Shown here piece after piece: positions 1 to 10,531 of a DNA stretch of 38,183 nt (its first letter is position 1; every line of letters begins with the position of its first letter). The position numbers and the translations under genes are program-made. Below the pieces are notes generated by a model. The model did no database searches, was not told the DNA's origin, and was given only the letters and a program-made list of their open reading frames with translations. The DNA is taken from positions 1 through 38,183 of the forward strand of contig VFJQ01000043.1 of assembly GCA_009885995.1 (NCBI GenBank), in the 5' to 3' direction. This DNA is from Verrucomicrobiota bacterium (GTDB taxonomy: Bacteria > Verrucomicrobiota > Verrucomicrobiia > Chthoniobacterales > Chthoniobacteraceae).

Positions 1-556
1 GGATGAGCGGGCGCGGGGTGTAATACTCGCCGCCGTTGCGCCCGGCGTTGCCCATGTTTTTGATCTTGGCTTCGTAGAGGTGCGAGAGCTCGTGCTTCTC
101 GGTCTGGGACGCAAAGCGGAGTTCGTCGATGTGGTCGATGATCTCGCGCAGGTTGTAGCCGCTCTGGATGCGGTTCTTAATCTCGCCGAAAATTTCGCCG
201 ATTTTGTATTCGATGGTGTTCGGGCCGGTGGCCTTGGCCTTGAAGCCGTGCAGGTAGGGGAAGAGCTTGCCGTTGACGAACTGGATGAGGTCGTCGCCGG
301 TGAGGGCGGTGTTGTGGTCGATCTTGCCGTCCTTGCCCTTGGGCGCGGCCCACGATTCCCAGCGGTAGGGCGCATCGAGGATGTGGGTGTATTTCTTGCC
401 ATCGAGGGCGGCTTCGGTGGCCTTGTCGTGCTCCAGCGCGTCGAGGTATTTCAGGAAAAGCAGCCAGGAGGTCTGCTCGGTGTAGTCGAGTTCGCTGGTG
501 CAGCCGGCGTCTTTCCAGAGGACGTCATCGATGTTTTTGAAGGCTTGTTCGAACAT
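1..556 (-). CDS. hsdM: Type I restriction-modification DNA methyltransferase subunit M, partial (C-terminus off window)
   Basis: N-terminal ~185 residues of an HsdM subunit, the N6-adenine methyltransferase that pairs with HsdS and HsdR in type I restriction-modification. The start at 556 gives MFEQAFKNIDDVLWKDAG, the usual HsdM N-terminus, followed by the helical HsdM_N domain (ELDYTEQTSWLLFLKYLD). The last visible residues, about 165-185, read NMGNAGRNGGEYYTPRPLI, the GE(F/Y)YTPR segment that opens the SAM-dependent methylase domain. The reading frame is open to the window edge, so the SAM-binding and NPPF/Y motifs and any hsdS/hsdR partners lie outside. It diverges from the secreted protein at 685, with 128 bases between starts. 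Identity as HsdM is firm; whether the system is complete cannot be judged. Confidence 0.93.
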   Translation of the reverse strand, partial: MFEQAFKNIDDVLWKDAGCTSELDYTEQTSWLLFLKYLDALEHDKATEAALDGKKYTHILDAPYRWESWAAPKGKDGKIDHNTALTGDDLIQFVNGKLFPYLHGFKAKATGPNTIEYKIGEIFGEIKNRIQSGYNLREIIDHIDELRFASQTEKHELSHLYEAKIKNMGNAGRNGGEYYTPRPLI

Positions 557-684
557 GGGAAAGGGTGGCGGGCGGGAAGGATGGTGGGCTGAGTGATGCA
601 GGGCAAGGCAGTGCTGTCGGAGGCGCGACGGCCCGGGCGGAACGGGGCTGGACGTGCGACGGCGGCGGTCGCTTGAATCGGCTC

Positions 685-1503
685 ATGCGCTCCCTCCTCG
701 CTTCCCTCGTCCTCTTCACCGCCGCGCAAGCCGAGCCGCTCACGCTCGTGCGCGAAGGTCACTTCCTCACCATCCGCGGTCCGCAGCTTCCCGGCGAGAT
801 CAGCATCAACTACCTCGAAGCCTACTGCCGCGCCGGCTCGACCGATGCGGATTGGGGGAAGCACACGGTCGTGAAGCACACCTCCGAAGTGCTCAGCGCG
901 AGCGCGCACGAGGTCCGCTTGCGCGACACGCTGGCGGACGGCGTGATCATCGAGCACACGGTCACCGCGAAAGACGACGAGGTGGACTTCCGCCTCGTCG
1001 CGCACAACCCGACCGACAAACGCAGCGAGGCCCACTGGGCGCAGCCGTGCGTGCGGCTGAGCGCATTTCTCGGCATGGACGAAAAGACCGCAAGCCGCGC
1101 CGAGGACTACCTGGCGAAGTCGTTCATCTTCCTCGACGGCCAACTCACGCGGATGCCCACCCCGCAGTGGGCCACGACCGCACGCTACATCCCCGGCCAG
1201 GTGTGGTGCCCGAAGAACGTCCCGCGCACCGACGTGAACCCGCGCCCGCTTTCCCCGCTCGTGCCGAGCAATGGGCTGATTGGATGCTTCAGCGCGGAGG
1301 AGAACATGATCTACGCGACCGCGTGGGAGCCGTATCAGGAGTTGTTCCAAGGCGTGACCCGCTGCCTGCACAGCGACTTCCGCCTCGGCGGCCTCGCGCC
1401 CGGCGAGAAGAAGGACATCCGCGGGAAAATCTACCTCGTGCCAAACGATGTGCCCGCCCTGCTCGCGCGCTACGCGAAGGACTTTCAGGAGCACGGGCGC
1501 TAG
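685..1503 (+). CDS. Secreted protein of unknown function
   Basis: A 272-residue protein with a clear signal peptide: MRSLLASLVLFTAAQA followed by EPLT, with probable cleavage after AQA. I do not recognise a named family. The mature part looks beta-rich, with alternating polar/hydrophobic strands such as LTLVREGHFLTIRG and EVDFRLVAHNPTD, and several conserved-looking aromatic stretches (HWAQPCVRL, MIYATAWEPYQELFQGV, CLHSDFRLGGL). This suggests a periplasmic or extracellular beta-sandwich, possibly carbohydrate-related, but that is inference. The start at 685 is preferred over upstream in-frame codons because only it places the signal peptide at the N-terminus. The next gene, a secreted hydrolase, starts 44 bases downstream on the same strand, so the two may be co-expressed. 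Confidence 0.75.
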   Translation: MRSLLASLVLFTAAQAEPLTLVREGHFLTIRGPQLPGEISINYLEAYCRAGSTDADWGKHTVVKHTSEVLSASAHEVRLRDTLADGVIIEHTVTAKDDEVDFRLVAHNPTDKRSEAHWAQPCVRLSAFLGMDEKTASRAEDYLAKSFIFLDGQLTRMPTPQWATTARYIPGQVWCPKNVPRTDVNPRPLSPLVPSNGLIGCFSAEENMIYATAWEPYQELFQGVTRCLHSDFRLGGLAPGEKKDIRGKIYLVPNDVPALLARYAKDFQEHGR

Positions 1504-1547
1504 CGTTCGCGGCGCGGGCGGGTTGTCGGGAGTGCGTCCCGAATTCG

Positions 1548-3713
1548 ATGAATTACTCCCCGCTTCTCCGTCCCCTCGCCTTCCTCGCCTGCACGAGCGC
1601 CGTCCTGTTCGCGCAAACCGCAGCTCCGCTCCCCGGCACGCAACCGCTCACGATCGAAGGCGATCTCTCCGCGCAGATGGTCGCCGGCATCGGGCGCTAT
1701 CTCGATCGCGAAACCGAACGCGCCGCTGCTGCCCGCCCGGCTCGATGGAAAGAGCTCGGCGCCGATGCTGCGCGGAAGCTCGTGCGCCAGCGGCTTGGGA
1801 TGGTCGATCCGACGATGAGCGGCGGGCTGGAAACGTTCGCACCACTCGGCGCGGAAAGTTCGCCAGACTTCGTGCATGTCCGCTGGCCCGTATTCGACGG
1901 CGTGCAGGGCGAGGGTCTCTTGCTGGACTCGGTGGGCCCGACGAAGGCAACGGTCATCGCGGTGCCGGACGCGGATCAGCCGCCCGAGACGTGGAGCTTT
2001 GCGTGGCGGCTGCGGGAGCAAGGTTGCGCGGTGCTCGTGCCGGCGCTGGTGGATCGGCGCGACAAGTTTTCCGGCAGTGCGCTGCTGAATCGCTGGGTGA
2101 ATCAGCCGCATCGCGAATGGATCTATCGGCAGGCGTTTGAGGCAGGGCGGACGCTGACGGGATACGAGGTGCAGACGGTCCTGAGCGCACGGGAGGCGCT
2201 GGGCATGGAGAATGTGGGGATCGCCGGTTACGGCGAAGGAGGCCTCCTCGCGCTGCACGCGGCGGCGCTCGATCCGAAGTTCACCGCGGCGCTCGTGGGT
2301 GGATACTTCGGCCCGCGCGAGCGGCTGTGGAGCGAGCCGATCTATCGCAACACATTCGGCACGCTGCGCGACTTCGCCGACGCGGAACTCGCCACGCTCA
2401 TCGCGCCGCGGACGCTCATCGTCGAGCACAGCACCGCGCCCGTGCCCGCGCCGCTGGAACGCAAAGGACGCCCGCCGACGCCCGGCGAGATTGCGACACC
2501 GACGCTCGCCGAGGTGCGCACAGAGGTGGAGCGCGCGGGTGTGCCAATCACGCTCACGGAATCGGAGGAGCCGTCGCTGCGAGCATTCACGACGGCGCTC
2601 GGCATCGATGCTCCGCTCAAGCCGCAGCGCATCGTGCCCGATCTCGCCTTCCCAAACGACGAGCGCCAGCAGCGCATCGTGCGCGGACTGGAGGACCACA
2701 CGCAGCGCCTGCTGCGCGACTCCGACGTGACGCGCAATGCGAGCGACCTGTGGACGAAGATCAAGGACCGGGCAGCGTGGCCGGCGGTGCAGACGGAGGC
2801 GCGGCGCAGTTTTTGGGAGGAGACGATCGGGAAGCTGCCGACCGATTTTCTCCCGCCGAACCCGCGCAGCCGCGTGGTGATCGAGAAGGAAAAGTGGACC
2901 GGCTACGACTTGATGCTCGACGTGCATCCCGATCTCTTCGCGTGGGGCGTGTTGCTCGTGCCGAAGGATCTCAAGCCCGGCGAGCGCCGGCCCGTCGTCG
3001 TCTGCCAGCACGGGCTCGAAGGCGTGCCGATGGACACGATCACCGACGACAAGACGGCGAAAGCCTACGCGCCTTACAAAGCCTTCGCCGCACGCCTCGC
3101 CGAGCGCGGCTTCATCGTCTTCGCGCCGCACAATCCGTATCGCGGCCAGGACGCGTTTCGCACGCTCCAGCGCAAGGCGCAGCCACTCGGGTGGTCGCTG
3201 TTCACGTTCATCAATGCGCAGCACGACGTGATCACCCGGTGGCTCGCGGCGCAGCCGTTCGTCGATCCCGAGCGCATCGGCTTCTACGGCCTGAGCTACG
3301 GCGGAAAGAGCGCGATGCGCATCCCTGCGGTGATCGATCGCTACTGCCTGTCGATCTGCTCCGGCGATTTCAATGAGTGGGTGCTCAAGAACGGATCCGT
3401 GACCTACACGTCCAGCTACATGTTCGCGGGCGAATATGAGATCTTCGAGTGGGATCTCGCGCACACTTTCAACTACGCGGAGATGGCGCTGCTCATCGCG
3501 CCACGGCCCTTCATGGTCGAGCGCGGGCACGACGACGGCGTCGGCACGAGCGAGTGGGTCGGCTACGAGATGGGCAAGGTGCTGCGCGGCTACTCGAAGC
3601 TCGGCGTCCCGGATCGGGCGGAGATCGAGTGGTTCGACGGACCGCACACGATCAACGGCGTCGGCACGTTCAAGTTCCTGCACAAGCACCTGCGCTGGCC
3701 GGAGCCGCGGTAG
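1548..3713 (+). CDS. Secreted tandem alpha/beta-hydrolase (dienelactone hydrolase/acetyl xylan esterase-like), first domain degenerate
   Basis: A 721-residue exported protein (signal peptide MNYSPLLRPLAFLACTSAVLFAQ). Two alpha/beta-hydrolase folds are visible. The first, about residues 100-320, has the nucleophile-elbow position reading G227-Y-G-E-G-G where families of this type normally have GYSEGG, so its serine is a glycine. The second, about 440-715, has VVVCQHGLEG (oxyanion region), the elbow G581-L-S583-Y-G-G, a later acidic stretch RPFMVERGHDDG, and GPHTINGVGTFKFLHKHL carrying the likely catalytic histidine. It probably hydrolyses an ester, perhaps an acetylated glycan, in the periplasm or outside the cell; the substrate is unknown. 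The start at 1548 is chosen because it begins the signal peptide; the open frame extends further upstream through the preceding gene. Confidence 0.85.
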   Translation: MNYSPLLRPLAFLACTSAVLFAQTAAPLPGTQPLTIEGDLSAQMVAGIGRYLDRETERAAAARPARWKELGADAARKLVRQRLGMVDPTMSGGLETFAPLGAESSPDFVHVRWPVFDGVQGEGLLLDSVGPTKATVIAVPDADQPPETWSFAWRLREQGCAVLVPALVDRRDKFSGSALLNRWVNQPHREWIYRQAFEAGRTLTGYEVQTVLSAREALGMENVGIAGYGEGGLLALHAAALDPKFTAALVGGYFGPRERLWSEPIYRNTFGTLRDFADAELATLIAPRTLIVEHSTAPVPAPLERKGRPPTPGEIATPTLAEVRTEVERAGVPITLTESEEPSLRAFTTALGIDAPLKPQRIVPDLAFPNDERQQRIVRGLEDHTQRLLRDSDVTRNASDLWTKIKDRAAWPAVQTEARRSFWEETIGKLPTDFLPPNPRSRVVIEKEKWTGYDLMLDVHPDLFAWGVLLVPKDLKPGERRPVVVCQHGLEGVPMDTITDDKTAKAYAPYKAFAARLAERGFIVFAPHNPYRGQDAFRTLQRKAQPLGWSLFTFINAQHDVITRWLAAQPFVDPERIGFYGLSYGGKSAMRIPAVIDRYCLSICSGDFNEWVLKNGSVTYTSSYMFAGEYEIFEWDLAHTFNYAEMALLIAPRPFMVERGHDDGVGTSEWVGYEMGKVLRGYSKLGVPDRAEIEWFDGPHTINGVGTFKFLHKHLRWPEPR

Positions 3714-3777
3714 TCGCCGGATTTTTCCGACGCAACGGTTTGCACGGCGCATGGCGGCGCGACTACAAGGTGAGCCG

Positions 3778-5109
3778 ATGTCCGCCCTCGACCTGCTGTT
3801 CGACTTCCTCCGCTTCCCGAGCGTCTCGACCGACCCCGCGCGCTCAGGCGATGTCGCCGCGTGCGCGGAGTGGCTGAGCGGACGATTGGCGGACTTTGGC
3901 TTGAAGGTCGAAGTGCATCCGACGCGCGGCCACCCGATCGTGGTCGCGCGCAATGAGCATCGGCCCGGTCGGCGCACGGTCCTCATCTACGGTCATTACG
4001 ATGTGCAGCCGGAGGATCCCGTCGCGGAGTGGAAGTCGGCGCCGTTTGAGCCCGTCGTGCGCGATGGCGTGATCTACGCGCGCGGCTCGACCGACAACAA
4101 AGGCCAGATCCTCGCGCACATCCTCGGCGTCGCGGCGACGTTGAAGGCAACGGGTGATCTGCCGGTGAATCTCATCTTCGTCATCGAGGGCGAGGAGGAG
4201 ATTGGCTCGACGCATCTCGAGTCATTTCTCGCCGCGCATCGTGACGCGCTGAAGTGCGACGTCATCGCTGTGAGCGATACGGGCATGGTCGCGCCGGGCG
4301 CGCCCACCTTCACCTACGGCCTGCGCGGGATCGCGACGATGGAACTCCGCGTGACCGGGCCGCGGACGGATCTGCACTCCGGGATCTTCGGTGGAGCGGT
4401 GATGAATCCGCTTACCGCTCTCGCGCGCTTGCTCGCGACCTTGCACGACGGTGATTGCCGCGTCGCGGTGCCCGGCTTCTACGACGCGGTCCACGCGCTG
4501 TCTGATTGGGAACGCGAGGCGTGGTCGCGGCTGCCACTTGGCGATGAACGAATTCTTGGCCTGACCGGTGCGCCGGCGCTCGTCGGCGAATCCGGCTACA
4601 CGACGCTCGAACGCACATGGGCGCGGCCGACTGCCGAGATCAACGGTATCGGCGGCGGCTTCCAGGGCGCCGGGTCGAAGACCGTGCTGCCGCGTGAAGC
4701 CTTCGCGAAGCTCAGCTTCCGGCTAGTGCCGGACCAGTCGCCGCAGGACATTCTCGACAAAGTCTCCGCGCACCTGCGCGCGCAGTGTCCGCCCGGAGTC
4801 GTGCTCGACATTCAGTCCGGCCACAGCGGCGAGCCTTATCTCACCGACCCGCACTCGCGCTTCGGCAAAGCCGCGCAGCGCGCGCTCCGTCGCGCGTTCG
4901 GCACGCAAGACGTGGCGCTGATCCGCGAAGGCGGCAGCATCCCGATCATCAATACCTTCAAGCGCGTGCTCGGCGTGGACACGCTGTTGCTCGGCCTCGC
5001 CCTGCCGGACTGCGCGGCGCACGGACCGAACGAAAACTTCCCGGTCGCCAATTTCGAAGACGGCATCCGGCTCAACCAGGCGCTGCTGGAGGAACTCGCC
5101 AGCGCATGA
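3778..5109 (+). CDS. M20 family metallopeptidase (dipeptidase/carboxypeptidase-like)
   Basis: A 443-residue member of the M20 di-zinc peptidase family (ArgE/DapE/CPG2 clan), annotated in many genomes as dipeptidase. Zinc ligands are visible in order: H73 in YGHYDVQPED, D106 in ARGSTDNKGQ, and the EGEEEIGS motif at about 137-144 that carries the catalytic base and a metal ligand. The later segment RTDLHSGIFGGAVMNP is the dimerisation (lid) domain with its conserved histidine, and the C-terminal HGPNENF carries the last histidine ligand. No signal peptide, so it is cytoplasmic. The start at 3778 is preferred because AAGGTGAG lies just upstream and the protein begins where family members begin. 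Its stop overlaps the next start (ATGA at 5106-5109), implying translational coupling. Substrate specificity cannot be read from the sequence. Confidence 0.92.
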   Translation: MSALDLLFDFLRFPSVSTDPARSGDVAACAEWLSGRLADFGLKVEVHPTRGHPIVVARNEHRPGRRTVLIYGHYDVQPEDPVAEWKSAPFEPVVRDGVIYARGSTDNKGQILAHILGVAATLKATGDLPVNLIFVIEGEEEIGSTHLESFLAAHRDALKCDVIAVSDTGMVAPGAPTFTYGLRGIATMELRVTGPRTDLHSGIFGGAVMNPLTALARLLATLHDGDCRVAVPGFYDAVHALSDWEREAWSRLPLGDERILGLTGAPALVGESGYTTLERTWARPTAEINGIGGGFQGAGSKTVLPREAFAKLSFRLVPDQSPQDILDKVSAHLRAQCPPGVVLDIQSGHSGEPYLTDPHSRFGKAAQRALRRAFGTQDVALIREGGSIPIINTFKRVLGVDTLLLGLALPDCAAHGPNENFPVANFEDGIRLNQALLEELASA

Positions 5110-6665
5110 GTAGGCAGGGAGCGGGGAGCGGGGAGCAGGGAGCAGGGCAGGTCGCAGGTTCCCTGCTCCGTGCTCCCTGCTCCCTGCTCCTCTGGTGCGC
5201 GCCGGCTCTCGCGCTCGGCCTTGCGCTGCGCGTGCTGATGGCCAGCGCGATGCCGTTTGCCTATGTGCAGCACGATTCGTATCGCCTGCTCGTCGGCGGT
5301 GCCGAGTGGCTGAGGCCCGAGGCGCAGGAAGCCTTCGGCGACAATGTGCCCTTCCTCGTCCCGGCGCTCTTCCGCCTCGCGCAGGCAGGGCCGCTTCCGG
5401 CGCTCACGACGATCCAACTCGGCCAGCACGCGCTCGGCTTGATCCAGATCGTGCTCGCCGGCGCACTCGTCCGGTTCTGGCTGCCGCGTTGGAAGTGGTG
5501 GATCATCCCCGCGACACTCGTCTTCGCAGCGCATCCCTCATTCCTTTGGTTCGAGCACACCGTGATGCTCGAGACCGCGTATGTCTTCGCCGTCGTGGTG
5601 CTCGCGGTCGCGGGGACGTGGCTTTTGCGCCAGCCGTCGCTCGCGGCGGCGATGGGGACTTGCGTGGCGGTGGCGCTCGTCGCGTTCACGCGACCGGAAG
5701 GGAAACTCTTCGTCGCATTCGGCGCGCTGGCGCTCGTCGCGGCCTTTTGGAAAAGCTGGCGGCAACTCGCGAGGGCTGCGGCGATATTTTCAGCGACGCT
5801 GGCCCTCATTGCCTGGGGGACCGTGCCCGGCGAATCCGGGCTGCTGCTCTATTCGAGTGTGCTGCATCTCAGTCCGGAAGTGCCGCGCTGCCATCCCGGG
5901 GTCGGTCCCTATGTCGCAGCCTTGTGCGCGGAGGCGATCGAAGCGGCGCGGCGCGAACCGGCGTTCGTGTCACGCCGGCAGCGCGAGGCGTTGACCGATG
6001 CGCTGAAGAACTTTGTCGCGAAACATCCAGGCGCAAGCCGGGGAGCCGACTCAGCACAGGGAATCAACCGCGTGGCGACATCGCTCGCGTTCGAGACGTG
6101 CCTGCGCGCACCGCTCTCGCTGCTGCCGCTCGCGATGCAAAAGTTCCGCGATTCCGCGGACGACCTCGCGAACGGGAAGTTCACCGAGTCGTGGTTGCAT
6201 GAAAGGCAGCAGTCGCGACTGCGGTCGGGCTGGCACTTCATCCAACCGATCGATGTTCAGCTTTACGGCCGACAGTTCGCGGACGTGGAAGAACTCCTGT
6301 CGTTCGTGAAGGACGCGTATCCGCCCAAACGACTTCGTTGGTTCGGATGGCTGCACGAAGAATGGCGCGACCTCTACGAACTCCGGCTGCCTGACACGAA
6401 GTATCCTGCCCGCGAGGTTCACGGGCTGCCGCTGTTCTATTTACTGCCGCTCGCGGGCATGATCGCAGCGATCGCCTGGCCCATGCCAGCGCGGCGCTTC
6501 CACGTCTGCTGGGTGCTGATGCTCGTCGGCCTGTGGTTCATCGTGATGCTCACGGCCAACGAACGTGCCCGCTTCCGCATGGGCTTCGAGCCGTTCATCT
6601 TCCTGTATCCGTTCGTCGCGTTCGACGCCGCCATCGCGCTGGTGCAGCGCGTGCAACGTCGCTAG
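5106..6665 (+). CDS. Polytopic membrane protein, possible GT-C/ArnT-like glycosyltransferase
   Basis: A 519-residue integral membrane protein with about nine hydrophobic segments, including [56 protein letters not shown] and near the C-terminus [17 protein letters not shown] and [19 protein letters not shown]. The layout, with an early periplasmic loop ([10 protein letters not shown]) after the first helix and the [13 protein letters not shown] segment at the end, resembles PMT/ArnT-type GT-C glycosyltransferases. This is a fold-level suggestion only, because no signature motif is decisive. The first ~25 residues ([18 protein letters not shown]) are encoded by the repeat at 5117-5190 and are not a normal N-terminus; a later start such as the ATG at 5238 (MASAMPF) is possible but would cut into the first helix. 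Its TAG stop overlaps the prfB stop on the other strand (CTAG, 6662-6665). Confidence 0.78.
   Translation: MSRQGAGSGEQGAGQVAGSLLRAPCSLLLWCAPALALGLALRVLMASAMPFAYVQHDSYRLLVGGAEWLRPEAQEAFGDNVPFLVPALFRLAQAGPLPALTTIQLGQHALGLIQIVLAGALVRFWLPRWKWWIIPATLVFAAHPSFLWFEHTVMLETAYVFAVVVLAVAGTWLLRQPSLAAAMGTCVAVALVAFTRPEGKLFVAFGALALVAAFWKSWRQLARAAAIFSATLALIAWGTVPGESGLLLYSSVLHLSPEVPRCHPGVGPYVAALCAEAIEAARREPAFVSRRQREALTDALKNFVAKHPGASRGADSAQGINRVATSLAFETCLRAPLSLLPLAMQKFRDSADDLANGKFTESWLHERQQSRLRSGWHFIQPIDVQLYGRQFADVEELLSFVKDAYPPKRLRWFGWLHEEWRDLYELRLPDTKYPAREVHGLPLFYLLPLAGMIAAIAWPMPARRFHVCWVLMLVGLWFIVMLTANERARFRMGFEPFIFLYPFVAFDAAIALVQRVQRR
5117..5190. repeat. Heptameric G-rich inverted repeat inside a coding region
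   Basis: The left arm, 5118-5147, is built from GGGAGCA/GGGAGCG-like 7-base units. The right arm, 5161-5190, is its reverse complement at 27 of 30 positions. A 13-base spacer, 5148-5160, separates them. The element lies at the very start of the membrane-protein gene at 5106 and encodes the low-complexity sequence [13 protein letters not shown] followed by [10 protein letters not shown]. Short heptameric tandem repeats of this style are known from other bacteria (the STRR type described in cyanobacteria); membership in such a family here is inference. Confidence 0.85.
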
Positions 6666-7793
6666 TCGAGGTCGTCGCTCGCGCCCTTCTCGTTCGTGAG
6701 GCCGCGTAGCTTGCCCTCGATGAACTTGTCGATCTCGCCATCCATCACTGCCTGAATGCCACTCGTCTGCACGCCGGTGCGCAGGTCTTTCACCATCTGG
6801 TAGGGCTGGAAGACGTAGCTGCGAATCTGGCTGCCGAATGCTACTTCGGCCTTCTCGCCATATTGGCGGGCGGTTTCGGCGCTGACTTTGTCGGCCTCCA
6901 TTTGCTGGAGCTTCGAAGCGAGCATACGCATCGCGGTGGCCTTGTTCTTTGCCTGGCTGCGCTCGCCCTGACACGCGGCGACGAGCCCGGTCGGGAGATG
7001 CCGAATACGCACCGCCGTCTCGACCTTGTTCACGTTCTGGCCGCCCTTCCCGCCGGCGCGGTAGGTGTCCACCTCGATGTCCGCTTCGTTGATCTCGACC
7101 GGTGCGGTTTCGGGAAGTTCCGGCACCACGTCCACGGCGGCGAAGCTCGTGTGCCGGCGCTTGTTCCCATCGAACGGCGAGATGCGCACGAGCCGGTGAA
7201 CGCCGCGCTCGCACGCGAGGTAGCCGAACGCATTCTCGCCCTGCACGTTGATCGTTGCGGACTTGATGCCCGCTTCGTCGCCGAGCTGGATATCGACGAT
7301 CGAAGTCTTGTAGCCCCGCCGTTCGCACCAGCGCTGATACATGCGCAGGAGCATCTCCGCCCAGTCCTGCGCCTCCGTGCCGCCCGCGCCGGATTGCACG
7401 GAGAGGTAGGCATTGAAGCGATCGGTGGGGCCGCTCAGCAGCGTCTTGAGCTCGAGTTCGTCGAGTGTCTTGCTGATTGCCTCGTGTTCCTTCGCGACCT
7501 CGGCTTGAGCAGTCGTCTGATCGGCTTCCTCGGCGGCGAGTTCCACGAGCACCTCGAAGTCATCGGCTTGCCGTTCGACGGCGAGCATCGGCTGGATCTT
7601 GCTGCGCAGTGCGGAGACTTCCTCCACGACGGCCTGCGCGCGCTCGCGGTGATCCCAGAAATCCTGCGCGCTCATGCGCGCTTCGAGTTCGCCTAGGCGG
7701 GCCTGGAGTTTTGGGAAGTCAAAGGAACCTCCGCAGTTCGGCCGCGCGGGCCTTCAGTGCAGAGGGCAAAAAGTTGGATGGTTCGGTGGACAT
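6662..7793 (-). CDS. prfB: Peptide chain release factor 2, expressed by programmed +1 frameshift
   Basis: RF2 recognises UAA/UGA and triggers peptide release. The codon-recognition motif SPF is in [14 protein letters not shown] and the catalytic GGQ is in [13 protein letters not shown]. The gene starts at ATG 7793 ([17 protein letters not shown]), runs 24 codons to CTT and meets an in-frame TGA at 7721-7719. A +1 slip there continues as [22 protein letters not shown], matching the normal RF2 N-terminal coiled coil, and ends at 6662, giving about 376 residues. The CGGAGG at 7733-7728 and the CTT TGA C slip site reproduce the known autoregulatory signal, so the TGA is not a mutation. A naive open frame would start falsely at 7675. 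The gene lies downstream of eno and the ftsB-like gene on the same strand, 61 bases after the latter. Confidence 0.96.
7718..7733 (-). promoter_or_regulatory. prfB: prfB +1 programmed frameshift site
   Basis: Read on the minus strand the site is CGGAGG TTC CTT TGA C. It has an internal Shine-Dalgarno-like hexamer, a three-base spacer, the slippery CTT codon, the in-frame UGA and a following C. This is the canonical RF2 autoregulation layout (compare AGGGGG TAT CTT TGA C in Escherichia coli). Low RF2 slows termination at UGA and favours the slip, restoring RF2. Confidence 0.95.
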
Positions 7794-7854
7794 GAAAATC
7801 TGGTGATGAGTCGTCTGCGGCGCATACAACGAACTCAAAGCTGGCGCGTGTGCG

Positions 7855-8214
7855 TCAGGGATTCTTGCGGAATTTCGCCGGATCGAGCTTGGTCGAGTCG
7901 AGCCGGTAGATCGTCTCGCCTTCCTTCATCAGGTCGAGTTTGTCGCGCGCGATCAGCCCCGCGTATTCGGGATCCCGGCGCACGAGCAGTTCCTCGCGCT
8001 CGTAACGCGCGAGCTGAATCTTTTGCTGCTCGAGATCCATTTTCAGCAACTCGATGCGCTGCTTCTGCTCTTTCCGCTTCGACACTTCCGGGAGGAACGA
8101 ATACGCGACGGGAACACTCGTGCACAACACGATGAGCACGAGGACAAGCTTGTTCAGGGAATGCCAGATTCCCTTAGCGGGGCGGTGGTTGAGGTCGCTG
8201 GCGAATACGCTCAC
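7855..8214 (-). CDS. FtsB/DivIC-like septum formation protein
   Basis: A 119-residue bitopic membrane protein. It has a short cytoplasmic N-terminus (about 1-21), one transmembrane helix (LVLVLIVLCTSVPVAYSFL, about 24-42), a coiled coil (KRKEQKQRIELLKMDLEQQK, continuing to about residue 75), then RRDPEYAGLIARDKLDLMKEGETIYRL. The last segment matches the DivIC/FtsB pattern in which a conserved 'ARE/ARDKL..xxxGE' turn follows the coil. In the divisome FtsB bridges FtsL and FtsQ. The GTG start at 8214 directly abuts the eno stop at 8215. Enolase followed by ftsB is a common gene order, which strengthens the call. The symbol is left blank because FtsB and DivIC cannot be told apart here. Confidence 0.85.
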   Translation of the reverse strand: MSVFASDLNHRPAKGIWHSLNKLVLVLIVLCTSVPVAYSFLPEVSKRKEQKQRIELLKMDLEQQKIQLARYEREELLVRRDPEYAGLIARDKLDLMKEGETIYRLDSTKLDPAKFRKNP

Positions 8215-10484
<2,270 letters not shown>

Positions 10485-10531
10485 ATCGCCGGACTCGACA
10501 TCGGCACTGAACGGGCGCACAGTTCGCGGCC

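Noticed and set aside
565..684. N-terminal extension of the secreted protein at 685
   Set aside because: The in-frame upstream codons encode a Gly/Arg-rich stretch that would bury the signal peptide; the start at 685 puts it at the N-terminus.
1500..3986. Long minus-strand open frame (828 codons) opposite the tandem hydrolase
   Set aside because: It is antisense to a protein with clear motifs, is Arg/Ala/His-rich with no domain, and is explained by high GC at third positions leaving few stops.
5117..5190. CRISPR-like array
   Set aside because: Units are 7 bases with no spacers, and there is no cas gene nearby; the same holds for 27289-27329.
7675..7793. TGA at 7719-7721 as a nonsense mutation breaking prfB
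   Set aside because: The surrounding sequence is the canonical programmed frameshift signal and the +1 frame continues the protein exactly.
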